Notes: generated by a model not told the origin, from the letters alone. Positions 30,674-39,938 are shown, counted from the stretch's first letter. The stretch: DNA of 64,000 nucleotides from an uncultured Bacteroidia bacterium (GCA_902794155.1 CADBGN010000001.1:62001-126000), one strand, 5' to 3'. Translations and numbers: made by a program.

Positions 30674-33217
30674 TTATTTTTCTATGACTATTTTTTCGAT
30701 TTGGGTTTCGTCCGCTGCCAGTTGTAGGAAATAAATGCCTGGATTCAAGCTGGAAGCGTCTATCAAGGTCTTGCCATCGCCTTCGCCTGACATGACTTGC
30801 TGGCCGATGCTGTTGAAGAGCCTGAAGCTGAATTTTCCTATGATGTTGACGGTTAAAATGCCATTGGTGGGGTTGGGATAAATGACAGGTGCGCAGTAGT
30901 CCTCGGGCACCGACCAATTCCTGATGGTGACGGTGACTTCTCCTGATGCGATGATGCCTTCATTGTCGGTCACAATGACTTTGTATGTGGTTTCAGGGTC
31001 GGTGGGTATGGCCACAGGATTAGCGATGTTTGGATTATCGAGGGTTTCAGCGGGCTCCCAAACGTAGATGTATTCTCCTGAACCACCGGTGGCAATCACG
31101 TTGAGTTGGCTACTTTCGCCTTCGTTGATGACTTCGGGGTCGGCAGTGACAATGAGGCTGATCGGATTATCGTATACGCAGCTTATTTGAGCCTCCCATC
31201 CAGCGGCATTCACGGCTTGGTCGGAATTGAAGCGGAAAGTAAGTGCTCCATCCGAATTGGTGGCTGTAATGGTGCCAGGACTGTCAGTGCCATCGTAGCG
31301 ACCGATTTGCGGGGCTGATGTGGAGGTGCCATCGTAAATGTAGAAGTAGTCGTAGCCGGCTTCAGTGTTGAAACTGATGAAATTGGCACTGATCTTGCGA
31401 TTTGGACCAGAAGGAAGGAAAGTCATGGTGTAGTCCTTGCGATCCCTATAGTTGCCTTCAGGGCCACCATCGTCATAAAACATGGCATCGCAGGTAGTGA
31501 TGGAACCGTTTTGCATATTGTAAGCCTCGCTCACTGTGATGTAGTTTTGCTTGGTTATGGTCTCAGTCATACCGTTGCTGTTGGTAACAGTCAACGTGAC
31601 ATCGTAGGTGCCATTTTGGTTGTAAGTGATGCCGCTGGGATTCTGCTCATTGGAAGTTGCTGGTTCGGCACCTTCAAAGGTCCATTCCCAACTGACCAAA
31701 TAAGCTCCCCAAGTGTTGTCGGTGAAATTGATAATGTCACCTGGCGAGACATTGGTTCTGTTGGCAATGAAATCAGGGACAAGCGTTCCATCGGCTTCTA
31801 GCTGGATGTTTTGAGTGACAGTTTCTCCGTCAGCTACCGTAATGGTCACGGTTTGAGGAAGATAGCCACTACAGCTGTAGGTTACATCGTAGGTCCCAGC
31901 TTTGATGGGACGGTGATAGTCGCCCGCTGGTAGATGACTGCTGACAGTAGAGTAGGCATCGTCGTGGTTGGCAATGGTGACATTGGCGGCAAGAGGTTCT
32001 CCAGTGGCCATGTCGGTAATTACGCCATGTATACCATAAAGGCATTGGTTCATATAGGCGAAGATGCCTTCTTTGTTGTAGGTCCAGAAGGTTGGAAGTT
32101 GGTTCGCATTGGGAAGTTTTGTGTTGGAACATTCAATAGTAACCTCTCGGCATTGTGCATAACCGTTCATATAATCCTGTCGGCCACCTCCAATCATGTA
32201 CCATTTGGCTCCATTGATGATGCCGTTGTCGGCATATTGGTGTTGCATGTTCATGTAATTTGGATTGTGAGTATGGCAAAGGTCGGCATATTCATGGCAA
32301 ACCAGTTGCCACCAGGAATTATCGGCAGTTAAGGTGTAGGTGTTGTCCCAAGGATAGTTCACCACCTCGGCACCGCCATGATAGTTTGCCGCCATCACGA
32401 AAGGAATGTCTTGAGCAAACTGCATGAACCATTGGGTTTCAAGTTGATATTCTTTGTTGTCGGGGTGTGGACCGCTATTTGGATCAGGATAGTTGCGGTT
32501 CATGTCAACACCGTTGGCATTCTCACGAGTGGCACCGTTCACATTGTTGTTGCCACTATGGTATGTGCCGTCGGGATTGGTGAGAGGGCCAATGTAAAGG
32601 TCGATGTTTTCCAATACATTGGCACATTCAGGTAAAGTGGGATTCTCAAGGATATAGTCAATCAGGCGGAGCATCATAATCCATCCTGTTGTTTCGTCAC
32701 CATGAATGGTGGAAGTATAGAGGAACTTGGGCTTGCCTTCACCAGAACCGTTGTTGAGATGTGCAATTAGGATCTTACGGTTGCTGGGAAGTGTGCCAAG
32801 GGTGATGATTTCGCATTTGTCGGGATGGTTGGTTTGGAAGCTGAACATCATGTCCTCATAGGCTTCGTAAGTCGGATAGCTGTCCCAATCGTATTCGGCT
32901 CGGTTACTACCGTCCCACATGGCAACTTTTTCGAGCAGAGAGGGCGGAGTTTGTAACGTGACTTCGTAACCTAGTTTTTGAAAGTTATAGAAATCCTCGT
33001 TGTTGGCGTAGGCTGTCACCAAATTGCCATCAATACGGTCCACCGAAATGGCATGGACGATGGTGTTCAAGTCATCGTGTCCGTTCAGTTCAAAAGTAAA
33101 ATAATACTCATTGCGTTGCTGCATGAGCTGGTTCAATTCCTGCTGGCTTCTCTGAGCAAATGTGCTGCCGCAAACCACGACGGCAAACATCAAAACAAAA
33201 CAGCGTAAAAACTTCAT
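30674..33217 (-). CDS. secreted M14 zinc carboxypeptidase with T9SS sorting domain
   Basis: An 847-residue secreted enzyme. After a signal peptide (to about residue 21) comes an M14 domain (about 115-400) with zinc ligands in STIHGDETTG and ANYHGGAEVVNYPW, substrate-binding GVDMNRNYP and catalytic glutamate in REVTIECSNTK. It is followed by a carboxypeptidase regulatory-like beta-sandwich (GVITDMATGEPL, about 405-485), a PKD domain (about 490-570), a CUB-like domain (about 575-685), an Ig/PKD-like domain and a type IX sorting tail (YPNPTNGILTV ... GIYFLQL ... KIVIEK). It should cross the outer membrane through the T9SS and trim peptides outside the cell. Confidence 0.93.
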   Translation of the reverse strand: MKFLRCFVLMFAVVVCGSTFAQRSQQELNQLMQQRNEYYFTFELNGHDDLNTIVHAISVDRIDGNLVTAYANNEDFYNFQKLGYEVTLQTPPSLLEKVAMWDGSNRAEYDWDSYPTYEAYEDMMFSFQTNHPDKCEIITLGTLPSNRKILIAHLNNGSGEGKPKFLYTSTIHGDETTGWIMMLRLIDYILENPTLPECANVLENIDLYIGPLTNPDGTYHSGNNNVNGATRENANGVDMNRNYPDPNSGPHPDNKEYQLETQWFMQFAQDIPFVMAANYHGGAEVVNYPWDNTYTLTADNSWWQLVCHEYADLCHTHNPNYMNMQHQYADNGIINGAKWYMIGGGRQDYMNGYAQCREVTIECSNTKLPNANQLPTFWTYNKEGIFAYMNQCLYGIHGVITDMATGEPLAANVTIANHDDAYSTVSSHLPAGDYHRPIKAGTYDVTYSCSGYLPQTVTITVADGETVTQNIQLEADGTLVPDFIANRTNVSPGDIINFTDNTWGAYLVSWEWTFEGAEPATSNEQNPSGITYNQNGTYDVTLTVTNSNGMTETITKQNYITVSEAYNMQNGSITTCDAMFYDDGGPEGNYRDRKDYTMTFLPSGPNRKISANFISFNTEAGYDYFYIYDGTSTSAPQIGRYDGTDSPGTITATNSDGALTFRFNSDQAVNAAGWEAQISCVYDNPISLIVTADPEVINEGESSQLNVIATGGSGEYIYVWEPAETLDNPNIANPVAIPTDPETTYKVIVTDNEGIIASGEVTVTIRNWSVPEDYCAPVIYPNPTNGILTVNIIGKFSFRLFNSIGQQVMSGEGDGKTLIDASSLNPGIYFLQLAADETQIEKIVIEK

Positions 33218-33218
33218 T

Positions 33219-34106
33219 TTATAGGTCTTTTAATTGTTTCCATTCTTCAATGATTTCAGCCTCTACCTTGTCATTTACTGTCACTAGAGGCAGACGCAAA
33301 ACATTCTCACACAAGCCCATGTGGCTCATCAGACACTTGATGCCCGCAGGATTGCCGTCAGCAAAAATTAGTTGGTTCATGTGTAGCATGGCGTAATGCA
33401 GGCGAAGCGCCTCGACAGTATGACCTTCTTTCATGGCATGCATCATACGGCTGAAGGGGGCAGTATAGGCATTGGCTGCCACTGAAATCACACCTTGAGC
33501 ACCAAGGGCCATTAGAGGTTGGGTGATGCCGTCGTCGCCTGACAGAACGTCGAAGTCGGAAGGCTTGTCGCGCAAAATCTCCATGATTTGCTGCAAGTTG
33601 CCCGAGGCCTCTTTTACGGCGATAATATTTGGGTGCTTTGCCAATTCCACACAGGTGGTGGCTTGTAAGTTGACGCCTACACGACCTGGAACGTTGTAAA
33701 CCACGACGGGTACAGGGCTGGCATCAGCGATGGCCTCGAAGTGAGCCCTCATGCCGCGCTGGTTGGGCTTGTTATAATAAGGTACGACACTCAAAATGCC
33801 TTGGATGCCGCTGAAATCCTGTGTTTTTATGGCCTCAATGACGGATTGGGTGTTGTTTCCGCCCATTCCAAGCAGCACCGGAAGTCGGTTGTTGTTGGCT
33901 TTGAGGATGGTGTCAACGACGAGTTTTTTTTCTGTAGCGCTGAGCGTGGGCGCTTCTGAAGTGGTTCCAAGAGCAACAAGGAAATCGGCACCATTGTTGA
34001 TGACGTGGTTGACAATACTTATAAGAGAATCTGTGTCAACAGATAGGTCTTGCTTAAATGGAGTGATAAGGGCAATGCCCGTACCTTTAAAAATGTTGTT
34101 TTTCAT
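33219..34106 (-). CDS. dapA: 4-hydroxy-tetrahydrodipicolinate synthase
   Basis: A 295-residue class I aldolase-type TIM barrel. It shows GTGIALITPF at the start, LGTTSEAPTLS (about 46-56), Y137 in VVVYNVPGRVG and the Schiff-base lysine K165 in IIAVKEASGN. It condenses pyruvate with aspartate semialdehyde, the first step of the diaminopimelate/lysine branch. Because lyases of the same fold share these residues, the assignment rests on the overall DapA pattern. It is cotranscribed with the carboxypeptidase only by proximity (1-base gap). Confidence 0.94.
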   Translation of the reverse strand: MKNNIFKGTGIALITPFKQDLSVDTDSLISIVNHVINNGADFLVALGTTSEAPTLSATEKKLVVDTILKANNNRLPVLLGMGGNNTQSVIEAIKTQDFSGIQGILSVVPYYNKPNQRGMRAHFEAIADASPVPVVVYNVPGRVGVNLQATTCVELAKHPNIIAVKEASGNLQQIMEILRDKPSDFDVLSGDDGITQPLMALGAQGVISVAANAYTAPFSRMMHAMKEGHTVEALRLHYAMLHMNQLIFADGNPAGIKCLMSHMGLCENVLRLPLVTVNDKVEAEIIEEWKQLKDL

Positions 34107-34164
34107 TTTGTTTGGATATTGTCGTTAAATATCTTATGTCTCGAATTCGCTTGTTCCACATTTG

Positions 34165-34710
34165 TTATTGCTGAGACCCAGCCAATGCTTTCAGATAATT
34201 ATGTAGCACATGAATGTTGGAAACAGGGTCGGTGGCACGTGGGTTTTCGATGAGCAGGTCGTATATCTGTGAGTTCTTGCTTTCGTGGAAACAGATTCTG
34301 AAGTCTGACTTGGGCAGTGTGCATAGGTAGTCGCTGATTTCAGCGTTTTTTGCTGCCATGTTGATAAGCAATGCGCTGAAAGGCAGTTTTTTGATGAACT
34401 CATGTTGGTCAGGTTTTAACACACTCATGAAGCCGAAGTCCTTTGGGGTAATCTCGGTGTAGAGATCACTTTGCAAGATTGTATCCGACATTTGGTTACA
34501 AAGAATGATGAATCCGCAGCGGCTGACGCCAAACAGGCTTTTTGCGCTGCTCTCGATGTTCTTGACGATGCTTTTATCACTTTCGTCGAGAATAATCAAC
34601 ATGGAGCTAAGCCGCTGGAGATTAGGCATTTTTGCCATGGGTTTCTCCGCGAGAAATTGCTCCAAGGAGCGCTTTAAAGCCCTGTTTCTAAGATATGAAG
34701 AGAAATTCAT
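34165..34710 (-). CDS. DUF6913-like protein of unknown function
   Basis: A 181-residue soluble protein with an alpha/beta pattern: SSMLIILDESDKSIVKNIES near residue 35, CGFIILCNQM near 65 and DFGFMSVLKPDQHEFIKK near 91. It fits a Bacteroidetes-specific family (DUF6913) usually found beside dapA. No catalytic motif or signal peptide is visible. A reverse -7 box TACATTTG at 34715-34722 sits directly before the start. Confidence 0.7.
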   Translation of the reverse strand: MNFSSYLRNRALKRSLEQFLAEKPMAKMPNLQRLSSMLIILDESDKSIVKNIESSAKSLFGVSRCGFIILCNQMSDTILQSDLYTEITPKDFGFMSVLKPDQHEFIKKLPFSALLINMAAKNAEISDYLCTLPKSDFRICFHESKNSQIYDLLIENPRATDPVSNIHVLHNYLKALAGSQQ

Positions 34711-34764
34711 GCTGCAAATGTAGGGAAATTATATGAGATAGGAGTTTTTTTGTCCAAAAAACGC

Positions 34765-34772
34765 TATTTTTG
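34765..34772 (+). promoter_or_regulatory. -7 box of the metallo-hydrolase gene
   Basis: TATTTTTG followed by GCC, giving a leader of about 55 bases to ATG 34834. It is divergent from the DUF6913-like gene. Confidence 0.6.
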
Positions 34773-34833
34773 CCTTTTTATTTTAGTTCATGGAATAACC
34801 CAGCCATAAAATATGTCTGGATTTTGTAAAAAT

Positions 34834-35595
34834 ATGATTATCACTGTATTAGGTACTGGGACATCGCAAGGTGTTCCTGTCATTGGTTGTACTTGTCCTG
34901 TGTGTCAATCCAAAGATCCACGCGATAAGCGTCTCCGCACCTCTATTTTGATTCAGACCGATGAAGTGACAATAGCAGTGGATGCTGGCCCCGACTTCCG
35001 TCAACAAATGTTGCGTGAGAATGTCACCAAGCTTGACGCTGTTCTCATTACTCACGAGCATAAGGACCATATTGGAGGCCTTGATGACCTTCGCCCATTC
35101 ATCTTCAAACAGCAAAAGCCCATGACGCTTTATGTCGATGATACTGCTTTGCCAGAGATCAAACGAGAGTATTCATACGCTTTCGACGAGCATCCGTATC
35201 CTGGTGCGCCTACCTACGACATACATCGACTTGATGAAACGCCTTTCGATATCGGTGATATGCATTTCATCCCTATCAAATTGAAGCATTACACCTTGAC
35301 TTGCTATGCTTTTCGCATCGGAATTTTTGCCTATGTCACAGACTTGAGTGAGATATCCGAAGAAGCGATTGAAAAATTGCAAGGCGTTGAATATCTGATT
35401 ATTGAAGCATTGCAGAAGAAAAAGCACTATTCGCATCTTACCTTGGACGAAGCGATAGAAGTTTCTCGAAGGGTAGGAGCGAAGAAGACTTGGTTTACGC
35501 ATTGCAGCCACAGCATGGGTCTTGCCGCTGATGTCAATCGCGAACTGCCTGAAGGTATGATGCTTGCCTATGATGGACTGAAAATAAAGATATAG
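34834..35595 (+). CDS. metallo-beta-lactamase-fold hydrolase, PhnP/RNase Z-like group
   Basis: A 253-residue hydrolase with GTGTSQGVPVIGCTCPVC at the start (extra Cys motif as in PhnP), the metal motif THEHKDHIGGLDD near residue 70, and further ligands near the middle (YVTDLSEIS) and end (WFTHCSHSMGL). Relatives cleave cyclic phosphodiesters or RNA; the substrate here is not known. ATG 34834 (MIITVLGTG) is preferred over 34813 because homologues begin at this strand. Confidence 0.85.
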   Translation: MIITVLGTGTSQGVPVIGCTCPVCQSKDPRDKRLRTSILIQTDEVTIAVDAGPDFRQQMLRENVTKLDAVLITHEHKDHIGGLDDLRPFIFKQQKPMTLYVDDTALPEIKREYSYAFDEHPYPGAPTYDIHRLDETPFDIGDMHFIPIKLKHYTLTCYAFRIGIFAYVTDLSEISEEAIEKLQGVEYLIIEALQKKKHYSHLTLDEAIEVSRRVGAKKTWFTHCSHSMGLAADVNRELPEGMMLAYDGLKIKI

Positions 35596-35596
35596 C

Positions 35597-35695
35597 TATC
35601 AGCCGTCAGCCGTCAGCTATCAGCTCCGATTTGCCCACGCTGTAAGCTGACGGCTGACAGCCAAACAATTGACTACGTCGAATTATCATTTCAAC
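35597..35695. repeat. CAGCCGTCAG palindromic repeats and 32-base repeat copy 2
   Basis: From 35597 a run of CAGCCGTCAGC words is followed by its complement GCTGACGGCTGACAG, forming a large imperfect hairpin. Next to it 35664-35695 is the inverted copy of the 32-base repeat at 21102-21133. The stretch up to 35767 has further AATTCAACAA-type words and no gene. Confidence 0.65.
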
Positions 35696-35767
35696 GATTA
35701 AACAAATCGAAGATTGGCTAACGCCGAATTAAAATTTCAACGAAGTTAAATAAACAATTCAACAATA

Positions 35768-36226
35768 ATGAAATCTACCTATTCCCAAAGACTGATTAAA
35801 CTCGCCGACCTCAATCACCACCAAACTTTTTTTGCAGGTCGCTGTTCCGAATACTTTTTAGAGAGTTCGTATTTCGCTGTGGCGCAGTATGTTGACACGA
35901 AAGATACCGTCCTTCTCGTTCTCCACGGCATTGATTTTAAGTTCCCGATTTTCGCGGGCGACATTGTCACCTTCGAGAGCAAGGTCATCTCTGTGGGTCG
36001 CAGCACATTGACGGTCTATACAAAGATGTACCGCAGCCGCGAGCCCGAAAAGATTGCCGCCGATGGCTTCGCCACCTTCTCTTATTTGGATGAGAACCAC
36101 CATTCGCGCCCCCATGGGATCACACTGGAGCCTGAAAATGATGAAGAAAGGTTCCTGCAGCAGCAAGCCTTGGAGGTGATGGAGGACTCGAAACGCCGGG
36201 CAAAGGCGATGAACCAACGGCTTTAA
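35768..36226 (+). CDS. acyl-CoA thioesterase-like hotdog protein
   Basis: A 152-residue single hotdog-fold protein of the YciA/BFIT type. Conserved elements are FAGRCSEYFLESSYFAVAQY (about 23-42), DFKFPIFAGDIVTFESKVISVGRSTLTVYTK (about 56-87) and the strand DGFATFSYLD. It probably hydrolyses acyl-CoA thioesters in the cytoplasm; chain length preference is not visible. It overlaps the convergent HD-protein gene by 4 bases. Confidence 0.82.
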   Translation: MKSTYSQRLIKLADLNHHQTFFAGRCSEYFLESSYFAVAQYVDTKDTVLLVLHGIDFKFPIFAGDIVTFESKVISVGRSTLTVYTKMYRSREPEKIAADGFATFSYLDENHHSRPHGITLEPENDEERFLQQQALEVMEDSKRRAKAMNQRL

Positions 36227-37458
36227 AGTTCTAACTCCTTCGGGTAGCAAATGAAATGCTTCACCACGGGCTGCGAAAGCACCGAAATGTTCAGTTGGTC
36301 GGAAGCTTCGCTTATGTCCTTCAACGTACCGTCTTTATAAAGAATGTTGATGGCCGACTTTTTGGGATGGTAAGCGTGGTTCGACGAAATGCCTTGTAGC
36401 AGCGCAAAATCCGCCTCCTCTTTTGTCCAGCCGTAGTATTTGGCAATCTTATTCCTTATGGCCTCAATATAGTTCGTGTCGAATGCTTCCTCACGCATCT
36501 CAATCTTGAATAAATGCCTGTCGGTCAGGCGTCTGCAGAGTTCAGAAAGCACACGGTCTTCATCATCGCACCAAGCTTTTACGGCGGTCATCACGTCGTA
36601 GTCGTCCAACTGGCAGAATTTGTTCAAAACGTAGTCGGGGTCGTCGTTTTCGAAAGGATTAAGGTTCTTGAGGAAGAACGATAGGGCGGGGGTGGCAAAC
36701 AAGTCGCGTTCCTGGCTGAGCATCTTGGCGCGCTTCAGGATGTTGCGCAACATATACTCGGCGCTCAGCACGGCCTTGTGCATATACACCTGCCAATACA
36801 TAATGCGTCGCGCCACGATGAAACTCTCCACGGAATAGATGCCCTTGGCCTCAATGGCTAACTCGTTGCCAACGACTTCCATCATCTCCAGCAGTCGCTC
36901 GGCATTTACGCTGCCTTCGGCCACGCCAGTGAAGAAGCTGTCTCGCTTCAGATAGTCGATGCGGTCAACATCCAACTGGCTGGAAATGAGTTTTGTAAGA
37001 AAACCTTTCTTATAGTCTCCTTTGAACATCTCAATGGCCATATCCAGTTGTTCCTCATGGATTTCGTTGAACTTCTGCATCACCTTCAGCGAGAGTTCCT
37101 CATGCGTAACACCCTGTACAATGCTGTTTTCCAAGGTATGAGAGAATGGCCCGTGACCGCTGTCGTGAAGTAGTATGGCCAATGATGCGGCTTCAAGTTC
37201 CTCATTCGTAATCTCATAACCTTTGCCACGTAGCAGTTGTATGGCACGCCGCATAAGGTGCATAGTACCAAGGCTATGGGCGAAACGGGTGTGGTTGGCA
37301 CCCGGATAGACTAAATTGGTCATGCTGACCTGCTTGATGCGTCTAAGGCGTTGGAAATAAGGGTGTTCTATGATGTCGAAATGCAGTTCGTCGGGGATGC
37401 TGACGAAACCGTAAATGGGGTCGTTGAAGATTTTCTTTTTGTTGGATGCGCTTGCCAT
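36223..37458 (-). CDS. HD-domain phosphohydrolase (dGTPase/SAMHD1-like)
   Basis: A 411-residue HD-superfamily enzyme. The metal ligands are visible in order: H in NHTRFAHSLGT (about 56), HD in LLHDSGHGPFSH (about 97) and D in SQLDVDRIDYL (about 162). This arrangement and the start IFNDPIYGFVSIP are those of the dNTP/dGTP triphosphohydrolase and SAMHD1-like group widespread in Bacteroidetes. The likely substrates are deoxynucleoside triphosphates or other phosphoesters. A reverse -7 box TACCTTTG is at 37477-37484, 18 bases before the start. Confidence 0.87.
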   Translation of the reverse strand: MASASNKKKIFNDPIYGFVSIPDELHFDIIEHPYFQRLRRIKQVSMTNLVYPGANHTRFAHSLGTMHLMRRAIQLLRGKGYEITNEELEAASLAILLHDSGHGPFSHTLENSIVQGVTHEELSLKVMQKFNEIHEEQLDMAIEMFKGDYKKGFLTKLISSQLDVDRIDYLKRDSFFTGVAEGSVNAERLLEMMEVVGNELAIEAKGIYSVESFIVARRIMYWQVYMHKAVLSAEYMLRNILKRAKMLSQERDLFATPALSFFLKNLNPFENDDPDYVLNKFCQLDDYDVMTAVKAWCDDEDRVLSELCRRLTDRHLFKIEMREEAFDTNYIEAIRNKIAKYYGWTKEEADFALLQGISSNHAYHPKKSAINILYKDGTLKDISEASDQLNISVLSQPVVKHFICYPKELEL

Positions 37459-37520
37459 GTGCCGCTAATTTTGCCGCAAAGGTAATGCTTTTTTCGAAAA
37501 GTTGCCGTCTTATGGTTGCA

Positions 37521-37590
37521 GGCCTCAACAGGTATGTCATCCCCAGGCTGGCTAGTGGGCAAAGGCAAGGGATCTATAGCTGTTGAGGCC
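37521..37590. repeat. palindromic repeat element, intergenic copy
   Basis: GGCCTCAACAG (37521-37531) and CTGTTGAGGCC (37580-37590) are perfect arms around a core that starts TATGTCATCCC and ends GGGATCTATA. The same core words occur, with other but again complementary arms, inside aroB (39962-40092) and aroA (41309-41387). Confidence 0.7.
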
Positions 37591-37619
37591 GTCATGTTGA
37601 GTCTGTTACCATTTGCCCC

Positions 37620-37697
37620 GCCTTCCATAGATTGACTACGTCGAATCTTTGATTTCCATGCCCTCGCACATATCTTCGCAGGAATGACATGGAAGGC
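37620..37697. repeat. palindromic repeat element, inverted intergenic copy
   Basis: GCCTTCCAT (37620-37628) and ATGGAAGGC (37689-37697) enclose a core in the opposite orientation to 37521 (left side CATAGATT, right side GGAATGACAT). It includes GACTACGTCGAAT, which is also part of the 32-base repeat. Together with the previous repeat it fills the 319-base gap 37459-37777; I see no gene there. Confidence 0.65.
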
Positions 37698-37777
37698 TGT
37701 ATTGGAATCTCAAAAAAGTTCATTCCTTTAAAACAAAATGTCTATTTTTACGTTTCCTCCATATAAACACGTTAACT

Positions 37778-39331
37778 ATGGACAAAACCACAATCCTTTG
37801 GGCAGACGATGAGATTGATCTCCTGAAGCCCCATATTATGTTTCTGGAACAGAAAGGCTATGAAGTAGTTACTGCCAACAACGGTTCCGATGCCATCGAC
37901 CTCGTGCGCCAACGCCATTTCGATATTGTATTTCTTGATGAACAGATGCCAGGTATCTCGGGCATCGAGGCCCTCGAAGTCATCAAGCGCGAATACCCCA
38001 ACCTCCCCGTGGTGATGATCACTAAGAGCGAGGAGGAACGCATTATGGAGGATGCAATCGGTTCAAATATAGCTGATTACCTCATCAAACCTGTCAACCC
38101 TAACCAGATCCTACTTTCGCTGAAACGCAACCTTGAGAACAAAAAACTCCGTGACGAGAAGTCGACGATGAGCTACCAACAGGAGTTCCGCAAAATCAGC
38201 ATGGACCTCAACAACAATCTCAACTTCGACGAGTGGGTTGACCTATATAAAAACTTGGTTCGTTGGGAATTGGAACTCCAAAAGTCGACCGACGAAGGCA
38301 TCAAAGGCATCCTCGCCGACCAAAAACAAGAAGCCAACACGCAATTTACGCGCTATATCGAGCGGAATTATGTGGACTGGATTCAAGGCAAAGCGGAGAA
38401 GCCTGTGATGTCGCATACCGTGGTGCGCGACAAGGTAATCCCGCGTCTCGATGATACCGACAAGCCGCTCTTCCTCATCGTCATCGATAACTTGCGCTAC
38501 GACCAATGGAAGGCCATCCAGCCACTGATTGAGACCTATTTCCACGTGGAGGCCGACGACATCTATTATAGCATACTGCCTACCACCACGCAATATGCCC
38601 GCAATGCCCTCTTTGCCGGGCTGATGCCTCTTGAAATCCGCCGCCGTTACCCGAAATGGTGGATCGACGAGGAGGACGAAGGCACGAAGAACCAGTTTGA
38701 AGGCGAACTTTTGGGTGAGCAATTGAAGCGCTTCGGCAAGAACATCAAGTACTCTTATAATAAGGTGTTGAACTTGCAGGCCGGCAAGAAACTTTACGAT
38801 CAGATGGCCAATCTGATGCCTAACAAGCTGAATGTCATTGTTTATAACTTTGTTGATATGCTCTCTCATGCCCGCACCGAGATGGAAATCATTCGTGAAC
38901 TGGCCGATGACGAGGAAGCCTACCGCTCGTTGATGTACTCGTGGTTCGAGCATTCCAGCCTTTTCGACATGATGCGCTTCATCGCGGAGAAGGGCTGCGA
39001 CATGATCATCACCACTGACCACGGCTCCACATACGTCGAAAAGCCCGTCCGTATCCTTGGTGACCGCGAGGTGAACACCAACCTGCGCTACAAGTACGGC
39101 AAGAACTTGAAATACAACCCCAAGGAAGTCTTCGAGGTGAAAGACCCCGAGAAGATCTTCCTGCCGAAGGTCAACTTGAGTACCACATACGTCTTCGCCG
39201 GGGAGAGCGACTTCTTCGCTTACCCGAACAACTACAACTATTACGTTAGTTATTACCGCAACACCTTCCAACACGGTGGCATTTCGATGAACGAAATGTT
39301 GATCCCGGTGACGCATCTCACGGCGAAGTGA
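37778..39331 (+). CDS. porX: T9SS regulator PorX (response regulator with PglZ domain)
   Basis: A 517-residue protein with an N-terminal receiver domain (acidic pocket D10/D11, phosphorylation site D54 in FLDEQMPGISG, Lys in MITKSEEE) and a C-terminal PglZ/alkaline-phosphatase-type domain. The latter has LFLIVIDNLRYDQW (about 226-239), SILPTTTQYARNALFAGLMP (about 265), FVDMLSHARTEM and TTDHGST (about 411). PorX is the regulator, with sensor PorY and SigP, of type IX secretion genes, and its PglZ domain is a phosphodiesterase. This fits the PorT gene and the T9SS-tailed carboxypeptidase in the same window. Confidence 0.92.
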   Translation: MDKTTILWADDEIDLLKPHIMFLEQKGYEVVTANNGSDAIDLVRQRHFDIVFLDEQMPGISGIEALEVIKREYPNLPVVMITKSEEERIMEDAIGSNIADYLIKPVNPNQILLSLKRNLENKKLRDEKSTMSYQQEFRKISMDLNNNLNFDEWVDLYKNLVRWELELQKSTDEGIKGILADQKQEANTQFTRYIERNYVDWIQGKAEKPVMSHTVVRDKVIPRLDDTDKPLFLIVIDNLRYDQWKAIQPLIETYFHVEADDIYYSILPTTTQYARNALFAGLMPLEIRRRYPKWWIDEEDEGTKNQFEGELLGEQLKRFGKNIKYSYNKVLNLQAGKKLYDQMANLMPNKLNVIVYNFVDMLSHARTEMEIIRELADDEEAYRSLMYSWFEHSSLFDMMRFIAEKGCDMIITTDHGSTYVEKPVRILGDREVNTNLRYKYGKNLKYNPKEVFEVKDPEKIFLPKVNLSTTYVFAGESDFFAYPNNYNYYVSYYRNTFQHGGISMNEMLIPVTHLTAK

Positions 39332-39353
39332 TGATGGAATGATTGTCGCTTCG

Positions 39354-39453
39354 CGTCATTGCGAGGAACGAAGCAAATCGAAGATTCGACGAAGTCAATC
39401 CCGATAAAGAGCTATACATCTGGATTGCTTCGTCGTTCCTCCTCGCAATGACG
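39354..39453. repeat. CGTCATTGCGAGGAACGA palindromic repeat
   Basis: CGTCATTGCGAGGAACGAAG at the left and its complement at the right end (TTCGTCGTTCCTCCTCGCAATGACG region, to 39453) form a long imperfect hairpin. The sequence is a familiar dispersed repeat type in Bacteroidetes and other bacteria. It lies between porX and tsaE. Confidence 0.7.
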
Positions 39454-39473
39454 TAAAACGAACGAAAAAGTAT

Positions 39474-39481
39474 TATCTTTG
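39474..39481 (+). promoter_or_regulatory. -7 box of tsaE-aroB-aroA
   Basis: TATCTTTG followed by GCAG, 20 bases before ATG 39501. Confidence 0.6.
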
Positions 39482-39500
39482 CAGCGCAAATTACAAAGAA

Positions 39501-39938
39501 ATGAATTCCAAAGAATTCCATATTAGCGGTGTGGAGCAACTCTCGGAGGTCTCCGATTACTTGATTTCCTTGCGTGATGAAGCCGACATCATCGCGTTTT
39601 ACGGCGCGATGGGTGCAGGCAAGACCACGTTAATCAAGAACTTATGCCACAAAATGGGTGTCACCGATGAGGTGAACAGCCCGACTTTCGCCATCGTGAA
39701 TGAGTATGTCACAGAGGAAGGTGAGTCGGTCTATCACTTTGATTTTTATCGTATTAAGAAGTTGGAAGAAGCTTACGATATAGGATACGAGAACTATTTC
39801 GATAGCGGTAACCTCTGCCTCATCGAGTGGCCCGAAATGATTGAACCGCTTTTGCCCGAGAGGTACATCAGAGTTGATATTCAGCATGGCAAGACGGATG
39901 ACGAACGCGTGATTCTTTGTCAAGTGGTCGAAGAATGA
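39501..39938 (+). CDS. tsaE: tRNA threonylcarbamoyladenosine biosynthesis ATPase TsaE
   Basis: A 145-residue TsaE with P-loop FYGAMGAGKTTLIKNL (G35-T42), the switch segment VNSPTFAIVNEY near 57 and HFDFYRIKKLEEAYDIGYENYF near 76. It works with TsaB and TsaD to make the t6A modification at position 37 of ANN-decoding tRNAs. Its stop overlaps a possible aroB start (ATGA at 39935-39938). Confidence 0.94.
   Translation: MNSKEFHISGVEQLSEVSDYLISLRDEADIIAFYGAMGAGKTTLIKNLCHKMGVTDEVNSPTFAIVNEYVTEEGESVYHFDFYRIKKLEEAYDIGYENYFDSGNLCLIEWPEMIEPLLPERYIRVDIQHGKTDDERVILCQVVEE

Noticed and set aside
38243..39316. 357-codon reverse-strand frame opposite porX
   Set aside because: Shadow of the PorX reading frame, with no domain or start signal.
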